64,000 nt of DNA. Origin: Clavaria fumosa (Eukaryota; Basidiomycota; Agaricomycetes; Agaricales; Clavariaceae). The translations under genes were made by a program, and so were the position numbers. Each line of letters opens with the position of its first letter. The stretch's first letter is position 1. Shown in pieces: positions 41,879-53,910 of this stretch. The notes under the pieces are model-generated. The model was not told where the DNA came from and did no database searches. It saw only the letters and a list, made by a program, of their open reading frames with translations. Location of the stretch: contig OX637804.1 of the NCBI GenBank assembly GCA_951802425.1, positions 2,542,001-2,606,000 of the forward strand, given 5' to 3'.

Positions 41879-42336
41879 GCTTGAATATGGCCAGCACCCA
41901 TGGAATGGGGGACTCTGCCTACCCTTGGAGGTAAACCCTGCTGCAGATGAGTGGATGGCTAAGCTCACAGAGTCCCAAAGAGCAGCCAAGGAAGCAATGG
42001 AGAAAGCAGTGGCAGCAATGAAGAGGACCTATGATGTTGGAAAGTGTCTGAGCCATGAGTACTCTACAGAAGACCTGGTTTGGCTGGATACCTGGAACCT
42101 GAAAATGGACTGGCCCTCCAAGAAGCTTGACCATCAGTGAGCAGGACCCTTCACAATTGAGGAGAAGGTGGGACCAGCAGGGTATTGGCTCAGACTCCCC
42201 TGGGTGTGGCACATCCATCAGGTCTTCAACAAGTTGCTGTTGATTCCATACCATCCCCCTTCCTTCCCTTCTCAGAACCTGCCTCCCCCTCCACCCCCTA
42301 CAATTGACAATGACCACCTGGAGTATGATGTGGAGG
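41879..42336 (+). pseudogene. Integrase C-terminal region of element C
   Basis: It reads EYGQHPWNG, NPAADEWMAKLTESQRAAKE, YSTEDLVWLDTWNL, PSKKLDHQ, stop, AGPFTIEEKVGPAGYWLRLP, HIHQVFNKLLLIPY. This is the typical post-core region of gypsy integrases leading into a chromodomain. One TGA follows PSKKLDHQ. The frame ends where MITE 2 inserted. Confidence 0.8.
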
Positions 42337-42625
42337 TAGGGTGTGACATGGGTAAACCTGCGGGTATCTCAATGCTGTCCCGTACCCGCACCCGGAATGT
42401 ACCCGTACCTGTACCCGGCGGGTTTACCCATCAAAATGAGCCCTAGAACATTGAAAATGGACAAGAACTGAGTGAGGTATGCTTGAAACAGTGGTTTCAG
42501 ATTGTTATAAGCATATCTCAACCAATTCCTGTCTGTTTTGGATGTTCTAGGGCTTTTTTTAAAGCGCACGGGTAGCAGAATACCTACCCGTACCCTACCT
42601 GTACCCGTACCCATGTCACACCCTA
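42337..42625. mobile_element. hAT-type MITE 2, inserted in the element C chromodomain
   Basis: 289 bp with perfect 18-bp terminal inverted repeats (TAGGGTGTGACATGGGTA) and the 8-bp target duplication TGTGGAGG (42329-42336 and 42626-42633). It shares the inner CATGGGTA of the repeat and the GTACCCG words with MITE 1. It is CpG-rich within a CpG-poor host. Confidence 0.92.
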
Positions 42626-42724
42626 TGTGGAGGTGATCCTTGATGTCAAGAAGGTGGGGCATGGGTTAAGTACTTGGTGAAGTGGTTGGGATACCCAGTG
42701 GAGGAAAACACTTGGGAGCCCTGA
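42626..42724 (+). pseudogene. Chromodomain of element C
   Basis: VEVILDVKKVG and, in another frame, KYLVKWLGYPVEENTWEP then TGA. These are the conserved chromodomain blocks of chromoviral integrases, with one frameshift near 42660. The first residues lie before MITE 2. Confidence 0.8.
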
Positions 42725-42824
42725 ACCTCACTAATGTAACATTGCTTCTCTGGGACTTCTTCCTCTCCCACCCTGACAATGCCAAGCTAGCTGGTCAGGA
42801 CACCCAGCCTTAAGAGGGGGGTGA

Positions 42825-43113
42825 TGTTAGGATCACTTACCTAAGCCATCCCAAAGAGGAGTTGTAGAGAAACTGGGGAGGCTTGTTGGAAGGTCACATG
42901 ACCTGTGGCTGAGGGTCAGATTACATAATCCCCAAAGTCACCTGACCTGTGCCTTGGCATGTCACATGATCCAAGGGTCCAATTATGGGAATGCCAGCAA
43001 GTGCCGAAGCAATCAGTATATATACTTTCACTTTTCCTTTTTTGTACTCTTTTCCCCTCATCTTAGTATTGTTGTCATGACCTTACCTTTAAGTTTTGTG
43101 AGACCCAGTCTGA
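42825..43113 (+). mobile_element. 3' LTR of element C, truncated
   Basis: It begins TGTTAGGATCAC after a polypurine tract AAGAGGGGGG (42812-42821). It matches the 5' LTR to AGACCCAGTCTGATA, then ends. 43114-43265 shows no recognisable feature. Confidence 0.75.
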
Positions 43114-44229
43114 TAGAGATGCACCAGAGTTAGTTCATGATCAGCTTGAGGTGTCAGAAGGTCATTTAGTTTATCATCATCATCAGTGACCAAAGGCTCA
43201 CTCTTCGTCATGGTCCAGAGGTCCAGACACACTCAGAGTGGCCTCAGTTGGTTCTGGGATCTCATGTCAAGGCTGATCTTCAGCAGGGTGATAATAGTAG
43301 TGAAGGCAGGTATTGTGACTCTGCTTATACTCCATTCAGGGACATGCACAGTAATCAGGATGGGTCCAGTGGGCATGAGTTGTCACAAGACACTGGCCCT
43401 CACATGGGCATGATTGAGGTCACAGGCTGCAGGTTTTCACCACCATGCAGGGCTTGCTGGAGATGCACACCCCCCTTCCAAGGGACATTGGAGAAGATGT
43501 GCTAGGCTCTCACACCAGCCAGGATGTTGCATGCCACTGACCCTGAGTACTGGCCTGCAAGCGAGGTGCCAAATTGGCAGAGGGACTCAGAAGCTGGCAG
43601 GCAGTCTTGCACTGGGACACTATTTGTGAAGCACAAATTGGGGTAAGCAGTGATACCACAGTTGTGACTCTGCCCAGGACACAGCTAGGGTGATAGACAC
43701 TGCATCATTTCCCAATGGCAGAGGTGAGATCACCAATTCCATTGGAGATGCTGGCCCATTGTTCACAGATGCAGGGTCAGCCACATTCAACTGGCCTGCT
43801 GGGGTGCTGGCAGGAGCTGGGACCATGGCCTCAATATGACCAACCATGATGGCAATGAGGGCAGTTGCAATGATTGACTCAGAGTGTGACAATGGCATTG
43901 AACAAGGGAGTGAAGGGAGCAACTTCCTTTCTAGGCAACCCATAAAAACCCAACAACAAAATCAAGAATACCCAGTCACCTAGTACCATAGTCCTTACAA
44001 GAGCCTCTTAACTACCATATCTACACTTCCAAACCACCTACCCATACTAGAGCAGAGCAGAGAACAGCAAAATAAAGCCAAAAACCGAATGTTAACCAAT
44101 GCCAGCAGTCACCAGACCGAAGATGCAGGGAGCAGCAGGACTACATGAACACAACCCCCCCATACTGACCACCAGGACACACCCTGCCAGTCAAAAATCA
44201 TGAATGACAACACCACCTGAGCCAGGGCC

Positions 44230-44440
44230 ATCCCTCAAAAGAACTGGACTCAATGGTATATTGAGTAGGTAGTTCTATATAGAGGGATCTGCCCTCTCTG
44301 TACAGTTGTGACATCGTATATATAGATGAGTGGCCCTCCAGGGGCTGCTGATGTAAGCATAGCCAAGCGGCTATGCTTATTGAACTAAATATGGTATGTA
44401 GATTATGTAATAGGAAATATAGAAGGCCTGGGGCCTTACA
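44230..44440 (-). mobile_element. LTR of decayed element A copy 2
   Basis: Same truncated LTR as 16501-16711, ending GGGCCTTACA. The left junction differs by a 15-bp indel between the two copies. Confidence 0.8.
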
Positions 44441-44739
44441 CCCTCCCACACTGGAGAGGCCCCTAACCAGAGATGATGCACAGGCAGTGCAGGATGACAA
44501 GCAGGATCATAAAATAATATTAAAGGGGTGCATCCCCTTGGGCAGAGTTGTCACCATGTCACCAGGCACAATCCCCTCCTGGGGCCTTTGCCTGGTGCTG
44601 ATGGGTCCAGCCTGGTGGTCTGCGTGACCTGCCCCCAGTTGGACAGTGTGTCACAAGTGGCACACCCTGGTGGGGGTGCCCCAAGTGCCACTGTCTCGTC
44701 CTGTGGGGTAGGCAATTTTTTAAAAAAAGGCTTGGATGC

Positions 44740-46844
44740 CTAGTCCAAGCCCTGCTCATAGTTGCATGGTGGCCTGCCCTCATCGTCACTCCAGTTGGGC
44801 AATGACACAACAGGCCTCTTCGCAGCCTTAGTGGCTGATGACTTAGCTGCTTTCTTTTTTTGTTTTGAGAGGGCCCTGCACCCTCTGTTTGGGATATTGT
44901 TAAACCTCCAATAGGCAGCCCTAGGGGGTTTCGGACAGTGGATGTACTTCCACTGTCTTCCAGGGGCAGGTTGCCCCTCCATTTGTCCCCTGTCATCTCC
45001 CCCACCCAGAGGCAGCACAGATGTGTGCTGTGCCCTATGCACTCTAGCAGTGCATACATTTTGGGGGGTATGGGAGGCTTCTCCCATTCAGCCAGCACTA
45101 GCTGGATGTCATCATCCAAGGGGGCATTCCCCTTTCACATGTACTTGTGTGGGTACATGAGTACAAATTCATCTCAGAGCTTCTTCAACAGACACTCTGG
45201 CATCAGCAAATTCCTTGATCGTCTGTGCAACTGTCAGTGTTACTTTTGTGGTCCAGAGTCTGGACCATCACACAGGGAGGACTCTCCCTTTGATGGCCTG
45301 CGCATATGCCCCCTTTGAGACAAAGAGGGCCATGGCCATGGCCAGGAACAGGCATTGCATCTGGGCCTGGGATGGCACGCATGCCATTATGGTGTGCCAG
45401 ATGGCCACCTTGCATGCAAAAGACAGGGGTGAGTCCCCATCTTTATCAATGCCAAGGATGGCCACTCTGCCCATCCTTATTTCCTCAACATAGCAGTGCA
45501 GGTCTGACACTGTGCCTCTGTCACCTTTTGGATTCATAGGGGGAATTTCCCCCTTCTCTCCTACAAAGGAGAGCCACAACTCTTGGGGGAGCAACAGCTC
45601 CCCAACATCTATAAACTCCCTCATGGGAGGCACAACTACTCTCATCATTGCCAGCAGCAATGTCTGGTACAATGGATAGGAGGGTACTCCCCCTCCTGTG
45701 ACTTCTGAGGGTCCTGTCCTCAGGGATGGGTTGCCCATCCCTCCACTCTCTCACAACATCTGCCCTTGCAGATGGCAGGCTACCTGGTCTGCTGATTTCT
45801 TGACCCTGGCAGGAACTCTCCAGTTCCTCACCAGCCAGTCCTCAACTGGCATAGGTGGCTTAGCTGCTGTGGCATTCTTCTGGGCCTCCTTGACAGCCCA
45901 TCGCATCTTCATCATGGCAGTCATATCATAACTGCCGTCAGGCACTCCATGATGCACCTATTGGTTGAGGGCAATCACCTCCTCAACTGTCTTCAACTTG
46001 ACAACCCATGTGCCAGGTTTCATGGACACCCCAGATGGCCAAGGGTAGCCATCTGGAGCTCTGTCTGGTTGAGGGGCATTAAAGGGATAACCCCTTGTCA
46101 GAGGTGTGAGAACCATCTCTGAGAAAGTTCATTTATGCCTCAGTGAGGCATCAGGATTCTGCTGACTGACACCAGCAGGTGGAAGAGGGGGATATCCCTC
46201 TTCAAAACTCATGGGGACGTCAATGTCCCCTGTAGGCAGTGCTATGTCCACATACAAGACAGTGGTGCGGGCCCATTTTGGGTCCCACTCCAAGGGGTCC
46301 CTTTCAGGTCCCTTTCCCTTTGCTGTGGTTCACAGTGCAGCAAGTTCCTCATTGGTGCTTGCCAACTTTTCTGTCAAGGAGAGAATCTTCTCCTGTGCCC
46401 CTCTAAGGTCTTCTTCGACCTTGTCCAAATTATCATAAGCTTTTTCAAGCTTTTGCTGATGAACACAAAGGGCACTGCCCTTCTCATTATCCTTGCACAA
46501 GTCTTCCAGCTTGCACTGCATCACCTCGAGCCCCAGCCCGAGTTTGTGCTTAGCACTTTCCTGCACTTCCTTAAGTGTTTGCTGAAACACTTCATCCAAG
46601 TGCAACAGCAACTCGAAGATGTGACAATGGAACCTGATGCACTGAGGGCACCAGGATCTGTGAGTGATCGCATGAATTTTGTGGTCTTGGACCCAGGGGA
46701 GGGCCTCCTCCCCTTGTGACAATAACGGCTGGGACAACCCAGCCATTCTGATGATGCTCATCAGCAATGAGTTTCCTGGTGCAAGGCCAGGGACAGCAGC
46801 AGGGATAGCATGAGGAGATGGGGTCTCCCCATCAGATCATCCAT
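44740..46844 (-). pseudogene. ORF3 of decayed element A copy 2
   Basis: It aligns over nearly the whole length of 36411-38549, from ATG (46842-46844) to TAG (44740-44742). The His/Cys cluster, coiled coil, WLSFVGEKGEIPP and the acidic C-terminus with the Lys/Ala-rich stretch are legible. CGA (Arg) stands at 45901-45903, where the preserved element has TGA. Several stops and frameshifts separate the pieces 44740-45119, 45268-45957 and 46330-46844. Confidence 0.82.
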
Positions 46845-47004
46845 GGTTATGGTTGATGGAGAAATAAGAAAAAGAGGGTGGACCCTCTTAAGTTTTTGTA
46901 CCTGAGCCACCATGTGACTCAATCACTGTGGCTAATGACCCTGTGGTCTGGCTCAATCATGTTTACCACTCTGCATGGGTGCTCTGTCTGCACTCTGCTC
47001 AAGG

Positions 47005-47724
47005 GTGCCGAGGCAGTGCCCTCCATGATTCCACCCCTTGCAATTCAAGGTAGTCTAGAGCTGCTAGCTCTTTGACTCCCATATACAGCTCCCAAGTTGT
47101 ATCCCCAAGGTTCCATTGGACCTCACATTCTAGGTGGCATCCTTCCCACCTATGGCCAATAATGGCATCGACCAGCCATTCCTCCTTTGGATCCATTCCA
47201 AAGTCATAAAAGACTTTCACTTCACAGTGCAGAAACAACATGTTGTTGTTTGGCTCATGTCGCTGTAGCCAGCTGACATGGAATGTCAGGTGGATTCTCC
47301 TTGACTTTAGTGAGTCGGGGAGCTCCAGCTCATATGTGGATGATTCTGGTCTACATGACCATATTGGGTAAGGCCCAATAAACTAATTCTCCCTCTATAA
47401 ATGGGTGCTCTTCCTGTCTATGCTGATTAGCATAAAACATCTGGTGGATGCAACTTTCTATGATCATGTCATGTGCCATTGAAAGGTTGAGTGCAGCCTT
47501 CTCTGCGAACATCCTTACTCCTCTGGGCACAGCCTGGAGGTTGTCCAGCAACTCTGCCATCATCTGGGGCATATACCCATAAGTTGATTCAAATAGGGTG
47601 AACCCCATAGACATGCTTATTGTTAATGGCAAACTTGACCATTGGGATTCGCTCCACCCAATCTGTCTGGTCTGGCTGGACCACAGATCAGATTGACTGC
47701 TCCATCACTCCATCTGTCTGCAGC
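47005..47724 (-). pseudogene. Integrase C-terminal part and chromodomain, decayed element A copy 2
   Basis: It reads VVQPDQTDWVERIPMVKFA, MGFTLFESTYGYMPQ, FYANQHRQEEHPF and the chromodomain VDAIIGHRWEGCHLEC. It joins at 47724/47725 (CATCTGTCTGCAG) to the inverted segment. Confidence 0.75.
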
Positions 47725-48929
47725 AGGGTTTATGTCTAAAAGATTTAGCCTGGCCCAGTTTAGTTATAAAACTTGGGACTGGGAGGCCTGAGCAATTGTT
47801 GGATCACTGCAGAAATGGGAGGATAAACTCCTTGGCAGACAGATCAATGTGGTCATGGACCATGAAGCACTGGGGTTCTTCAAGAACCAAATGCACTTGT
47901 CTGGCTGGCAGGCTGGGTGGATGGAATATATGGAGAGGTTTGACTACTCCATTACTTACATTAAAGGCAAGCACAACAAAGTTGTGGATTGCCTTTCATG
48001 TTACCATATGAGTGATGCGACAGATGAGATTCATCCAGATCATGAGTATGTGAAGGCAGATATTCACCTTGACCCTGAAGGGGACAAGCTGCCCCACAGA
48101 TGCCTGGAGGAGGTGCACGCACTACAAGTACACGCACCTGCTGCGGAGCAGGAGACTGAGCAGGAGCAGCTGCTGCCTGAGCCCCAAGCAGACAGGGATG
48201 TATGGGACAAGACACTTGTGCCGTTAAGGCCCTGTGTGGAAGGGGGGAATGACAGGGTGCTGCAAAGCATCTGTGATGGCTACAAACAGGATCCCCTGTT
48301 TAAAATAATACAGGAAAAACCAGGGAATTAAACCAGTTTCAAGATCAGGGGTGACCTGATCTTTGTGGAGAACAGAAAGGGAGATGAGGTGCTCTGTGTG
48401 CCTCATACCCTTCATGAAGGGAAAAGCATCCCTGGAATAGTGATCCAGGAGGCCCATGCAGTCCTAGGACACACAGGGTTGCAGATAACGATGGACTATG
48501 TCCACTGCTATTATTGGTGGCCATCAGTGTCTAAGGACATTGAGAAGTTTTGCTCGTCATGTGACATGTGCCAAACAAGCAAGACTTCCCCTCAGAAGCT
48601 GCAAGGGCTTCTACATACCCTCCCAATTCCCAGGCGGCCCTGGGAATCAATAGGAATGGACTTTGTAGGTCCATTTCCTATGTCAAAAGAGGTGGACTAC
48701 CTCTGGGTGGTGATTTGCCACCTCACCTCACTGGTACACCTAGTACCAGTCACCATGTTGGTAATGGCAGCAGAGCTAGCGTGGCTCTTTCTAACACATG
48801 TAGCGAGACTACATGGGTTGCCAGGATCGATTGTGTCCAACCATGATCCTAGATTCACATCTGCCTTTTGGCAGGAAACTCACCAATTACTCAGTGTTAA
48901 GCTGTGGATGTCCACAGCTTTCCATCTGG
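47725..48929 (+). pseudogene. Inverted segment: RNase H and integrase N-terminal/core of element A copy 2
   Basis: On the plus strand, opposite to the rest of this copy: GFMSKRFS-like RNase H, ITYIKGKHNKVVDCLS, the integrase finger HAVLGHTG...CSSCDMC, RPWESIGMDFVGPFPMS, VSNHDPRFTSAFW and MSTAFHL. It corresponds to about 34256-35455 of the preserved element. The ends join at CTGCAG/CAGGG and CCATCTG/GGCGGC. This segment keeps the in-frame integrase junction that the preserved element lost. Confidence 0.85.
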
Positions 48930-50089
48930 GCGGCAGGTTTCTCATGTCTTCCCTGGCCATACATAGCCCCTACACCCAATACTGAGGTTTTGCACACAAG
49001 CCATATTGGCTCCTGTACTGCTGTGTCTACCAGGCATAATATTGGTGTTTTATGTGCCAATGCCTTGATCATCTCCATGCATCTATCATGGAGTGGCCTC
49101 CAGTGAAACATTTGCATTTCACTATACAGACTGGCTAACGGGCCAGTATATGCAGACAGATTGGGCAGGAACTGTCCAATGTACTGTACTAACCCAAGGA
49201 ACCTCTGTACCTTGTTAACGCTTGTTGGTGTTTTCCATTTTATCCACTGTAATGTGGATTCACCAGGCATCTATTATGTGCCCTAAGCAATCTATGCTCT
49301 TTGCATATAATGAGCACTATTTCTTGCTCAAGAAAAGGCTCATGCCTTTGAGGGTCTCAAAGACCATCCCTAAGTGATGCTCGTGGTCCTCCAAGGTCTT
49401 GGAGAAGATGAATACATTGTCTAAGTACACATGCACATACTTCCCCAGCTGATGACGAAATATGTGCATCATCAGGCACTGAAAGGTAGCAGGGGCATTA
49501 CATTCCCCTATCTGCATCACCTGTGAGAACATGGTGCCCAAGACGGTCACAAATGCCATCTTCCACACCTCCTCAGGCTCTATGCATACTTGTTTGTATG
49601 CATCTGATAGGTCAATCTTTGACCTATATGTGGCTCTAGCCATGTCCTGTCTGATCTGATCTTGATCAGGCAATGGGGTAATATCCTGTACAGTGTTTGC
49701 ATTCTATTTCTGGCAGTCTACAACTGTCTGTAGCAGCGGGTTCCAGCTGCTTTTCAGTATACACAGCATATGAGCTGCCTGTTATGCTGCTCCTGCTTCC
49801 CACCAACCGTTAGTAATGTAACAGTTCACTTTCTCAAGGAATTGTTCCTTGAATGCCTCGGCACACCAAGGCAAGTAATAGTTATAGACTTTCTTTTTGT
49901 CTATCAAGGGTATATGGTGGTTTAGTGCCCGAAATGGAGGTGGTCTGGGGGGGACTCCCCCAAAGAGTTCAGCATACTGGTTAAACCAGTACTCATGCCT
50001 GCCCTCGAGGTAGGCATCATCTTTCAATTTTACAGAGGCATTAGCCTCTCCCCCTTCCAGGGCTCACCCTTGTCACAGGGGCCCAAGTG
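48930..50089 (-). pseudogene. Reverse transcriptase of decayed element A copy 2
   Basis: It includes CKTSVLGVGAMYGQ (start of RNase H, catalytic Asp lost), TPTSVNKVQRFLGLVQYIG, LPDQDQIRQDMARATYRSK, YVHVYLDNVFIFS (YLDD to YLDN) and DAYLEGRHEYWFNQYAELFG. Stops separate the pieces. It ends at the TGA-CTA junction (plus 50090-50095). Confidence 0.8.
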
Positions 50090-50870
50090 TAGTCAGCTCT
50101 TTGGAGCTTCCTTCCTTGGCACACTCTTTCCCAATACATGGAGGCATAACACTTCTGTTTCCTCACTTGGGCAACATAGCCTGAAGGGTTTTTCCTTTTC
50201 CTTCGCAGATATGGATTGCACATCAGTGCACATCCAATATCACATGGTGTTTGTACATGAATGCTGTTGAAACTATAATGTCATAGTGATCAATGTTCGC
50301 TATATCAAAATACTGGTCTTCCACCAGTATTCCTCCCAATTCCACTGCTATGCGGCATCTGTGTGTGATCATCAATTAGTTGCCAATGCAGCCGAGTTGG
50401 ATTGGAACTGGGTTATCCAGTTGGAAGGTTGGTACCTTTGTCACCTGTGCGAAGTCCAGGCTCATTAAGTCTGGGGTGCTTCCCAAATCAAAAAGTGTGT
50501 ACGCTTTCATACCGTTCACATGATGTAGGCTGTGAGGCATTGTCTTGCCTCCTTTGTTACTACCAGATGTGATCCTGTCTGTTCTTTCCAGACATGCGCC
50601 CAGAACAGCCTGTCATCCACATGTCCAATGCACACTTCTGTCATGTAGAGGACATTGTCTTCCTCCACTTCACAGATTCCAGCAACCTGGTTGCTTTCCA
50701 TCTCTTCCTTGAGCTTGTCAGAATTGTACTGGTCCCCACAACCAGCATAGTCATCTTCCACAACTTCCTCCAGTAGGTTTTTGTCCTCTGGCTCCTTGCT
50801 TTCAACCACAGGTATCTCCTGCGGTTTATTGGGCTCTGCCTTGCCTGGATCCTCCTGTAAGGCATAGTTC
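50090..50870 (-). pseudogene. Protease and acidic linker of decayed element A copy 2
   Basis: Legible pieces: RKLQRADYTWAP at the junction, FDLGSTPDLMS (D-S-G to D-L-G) near 50480, then VAGICEVEEDNVLYMTEV and EDDYAGCGDQY of the acidic linker. It is broken by stops and lacks functional residues. Confidence 0.7.
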
Positions 50871-51920
50871 CTTACATTTCCCCTAAAAGCCTCTGGCTTT
50901 CACTGTGACTGCAGACATGCACTCATGTAATGCCCTGCTCTCCTGCATGTATAATATATTAAAGGAGCTTTCCGCTCCTCTCCAATTTGTGGCCCAGCCT
51001 TGGGCAGTTCTAGCTGGGGTTTACTCCCTCCGGCTGGGGTGCATTCATCCTGCACACAGTCAATCCACAGGGTAACAGGTTCCCCTGGCCTGTGGTCTGT
51101 GTGTGGCCGATATGGCCACAGTCTCACAAACTGCTGCCCCACAGGTATTCCACCTGTGGGCAGGTTTCCTTTGGTACCCACTGGGTTTCCTGATGAAGGC
51201 ACTGCCCTCTGCTGCCGGAGGTAGTGGAGGGTCACTTCCACTTGGCGACTAGTGTTGATAATATCCTCAATGCTAATTGCATGAGTTTTGAAGATGGCCT
51301 CCACCATCTCATTACGCAGTCCATTAAGGAACTGCCTCTTCATCATACCAGCATCAGGTGGGGTGAGCATTTGCTCAGCTGCCTGGGCCAGTTCGTTCCA
51401 GAATCCCAAGGCACCCTTCACCTTTGTGAACTTTACCTGGTAGAAGGCATCCACTGCCTTTTGGGCCATTACCTCAGTCAGGAACCACTTAAACATAGCA
51501 GTTATCAATTCCTCGAAGGTGGACCTTTGAGGAGCACAGGACAGTCCTGTTACTTCTTGGGTATACCAAGTAGCAGCTATTCTGCTCAGTCGTGAACCTG
51601 CTAACATGACACATTGGTTCTCCAACTGCAGTCAGACTACTCTATAAAAGTAGAAGTAGTTAAAGAGGCCATTGAGCCACCTTTCCCAGACAACAAGATC
51701 ATCTTGTCTGTCATAGAGCTCAGGGGGCTCAATCTTGATCCCCTTAATCTCAGCTATTGCCTTGGGCAATAGCAAGGTTTTATCTCATATCATCACAAGA
51801 TAGCAATGTAACACATCACTTTGGTAGTTGGTAGAACTTGGGGATACTTCCTGATTAATCTCCCACTCCTTCTGGGGTGGTTCCATCCATCTGAATGGGC
51901 CCATTCAACTTGTTGGCTCT
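50871..51920 (-). pseudogene. gag and zinc knuckle of decayed element A copy 2
   Basis: A long open piece (50900-51625) covers the Gag core from QRVMLAGSRL-like sequence to RRAGHY of the knuckle in a single frame; the first Cys of the knuckle is Tyr. In the preserved copy the same junction needs a -1 shift because 13 nt are absent. The upstream part to about 51920 reads as WMEPPQKE and earlier Gag, then ends. Confidence 0.75.
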
Positions 51921-51934
51921 CAATGGTTGCTAGA

Positions 51935-52240
51935 AGCCAGGGGCAGCATCATGCAAGCAGATCCTATGCTTTGTATCCCAAAAATGAGCCAGAATCTGCT
52001 TCTGTGGACAGTTGTAGACTGTCAGAAACAGAATGCAAACACCTTATGGGATATCACCCTGTTGCCTGACCAGGACCAGATCAGACAAGACATGGCTAGA
52101 GCCATGTACATATCTGTCAGATGTGTACAAGCAAGTGCATGTGGAACCTGAAGAAGTTTGAAAGATGGCATTTGCAACTGCCTTAGGCACCATGTTCTCA
52201 CATGTGATGCAGATAGGAATTGCAATGCCCCTGGGTAATG
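51935..52240 (+). pseudogene. Oppositely oriented RT fragment of element A type
   Basis: Plus-strand ADPMLCIPK, LLLWTVVDCQKQNANTLWDI, LPDQDQIRQDMARAMY, then frameshifted FATVLGTMFSQVMQIG-like codons. It corresponds to about 33370-33660 of the preserved element. It abuts the gag remnant, and 52241-52869 shows no recognisable gene. Confidence 0.75.
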
Positions 52241-52869
52241 ACACAGTGGTCAATGAATATAAGAATTCTGATGCTGGGGAACCAACTGATGGTGGTGCTA
52301 TAAGAGTGGAGACATTCATAGCTGTCAAGAGGATAGATAACATATTTGGTTGGTGTCAAGGAACAATCTGACAGTGGTGACAGCAGTGAAGGTATCCCTC
52401 ATTGATGGGGCCATGACATATCTACACTGGTCTCTTGGTTTGCTGCTTGTGACTTGGCAATCTTGATGCACATATTGTCATTGGCATAGGCCCTGCATGG
52501 CTCAGTTGCATGCATGCCTGGGGCATGCAGGTCTGCATTGTTGATAAGTGGTGTGTGCACCTCTCCTTTGCTCATCTCATAATATGTGATGTCCTGCTTG
52601 TATAATAATTCTGTCTCTTCTCAACTCAGTGTGTGTGTACTGTTGCATTCACTAATCCCATAAGGTTTGCAGCTTGGGATCAGGATGGAAGGTGGGCAAA
52701 CAGGTACTTGTTTCTTTCTGTGCATTGATGTCATAGAACTACTGGCAGTGTTAGTTCAGTTTATATCATTGACCAAGGAAACTCAATCCTCAATCAACAA
52801 CATGCCCATATTGTTGACCAATGATAAGTGCAAATAGTCAGCCAATGGCATGCACATATTGTCAGTCAA

Positions 52870-53160
52870 CAAAGCAGTGGAAGCAGGGCAAGCAGGTGAG
52901 TGGGGCAGGCAGTGCAATTAGGTTGAGTGAGATGGGTAGTGCAAGCAGGGTGAGCAGGTGAGTGGCAGTCATGGTTAGCAGTGGGCAGTGCAAGTGGGAT
53001 GGGCAGGGTGTATGGCACAAGTGGGTTGAGCAGGGTAGGCAGTGCAAGTAAGGAGGGTGGGGTGGATGGTGCAAGCATTGAGAGTGGCATGGGATGGCAC
53101 AAGCAGGGTGACTAGTGCAGAACAAGCAAGGTGAGCATGATAGACAGGGACTTACATTGA
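52870..53160. repeat. GCAAG/GTG low-complexity repeats
   Basis: Diverged counterpart of 21195-21400, continuing as the right flank of duplication 2 to 53699. 53700-53910 shows nothing I can name. Confidence 0.55.
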
Positions 53161-53910
53161 GTTGAGTGACTTGCTGACTGTAGACTCTGAAGGTCTGAGA
53201 TGACTGGGGACAGGGACAGAGAATTTTGTTTCCACATTTCATCAGTCTTTCTTGTCTAGGTGGCTAACATTATTATGCCTTCCTGTCTCCAATACCCATG
53301 GTGGGCCTTCTTCTTCCATTCTATCTAGCATCCATTCAAGCTCTCCTCTATCTGAGGTGCTCCCTGCTGCCCCTCTGGCACTATTAGATAGTCACCCATA
53401 TACCAGCATACCATTGCCCTTATATTATTGTCTGTTCTCCTGTCTCTGCCCAAGTGACTTGATTCAGCAATTGTGTCTCCCCCATATGTTGATAGCTGTG
53501 GGCCACACACTATGAAACACATGCATTCAAGCTTTGACACTGACTCAACTCACAACTGAACTGACTTTATAACATGTGGGCATCCATGACACCTACTTTG
53601 ACATACACCTCCAGTCAACTTTGTGCATCATGTGAGCATGGGAGTCCTGGATACCCACATTGAGATACACATCCAGCCAACTTACTTTGTACATTGTAGG
53701 TAAGTTTTCTAATTGGGGTTCAGGTTTGGGAAGGGTTCAGGTTGTTTCTATGCCAGCATTTTAGAGGTCATTTGTGAGGGGTTAGTAAGTTATTTAAATT
53801 GTTTGAGTTAGATAGGTTACGTTTTTGTGGTTCAGGTTGTGTTATTATTATTCTTGAGCTAAGTCTAGACATCTGCATGTACTTGCTATTATTTTACATC
53901 TAACGATTAA

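Larger units (their letters stand above)
43266..53699. repeat. Segmental duplication 2, copy 2
   Basis: Partner of 15512-21972 in the same orientation, longer because gag, RNase H and the integrase N-terminus are retained. 43266-44229 is the copia-gag flank, without a clear gene. It contains an internal inversion (47725-48929) and an oppositely oriented RT fragment (51935-52240). Confidence 0.85.
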
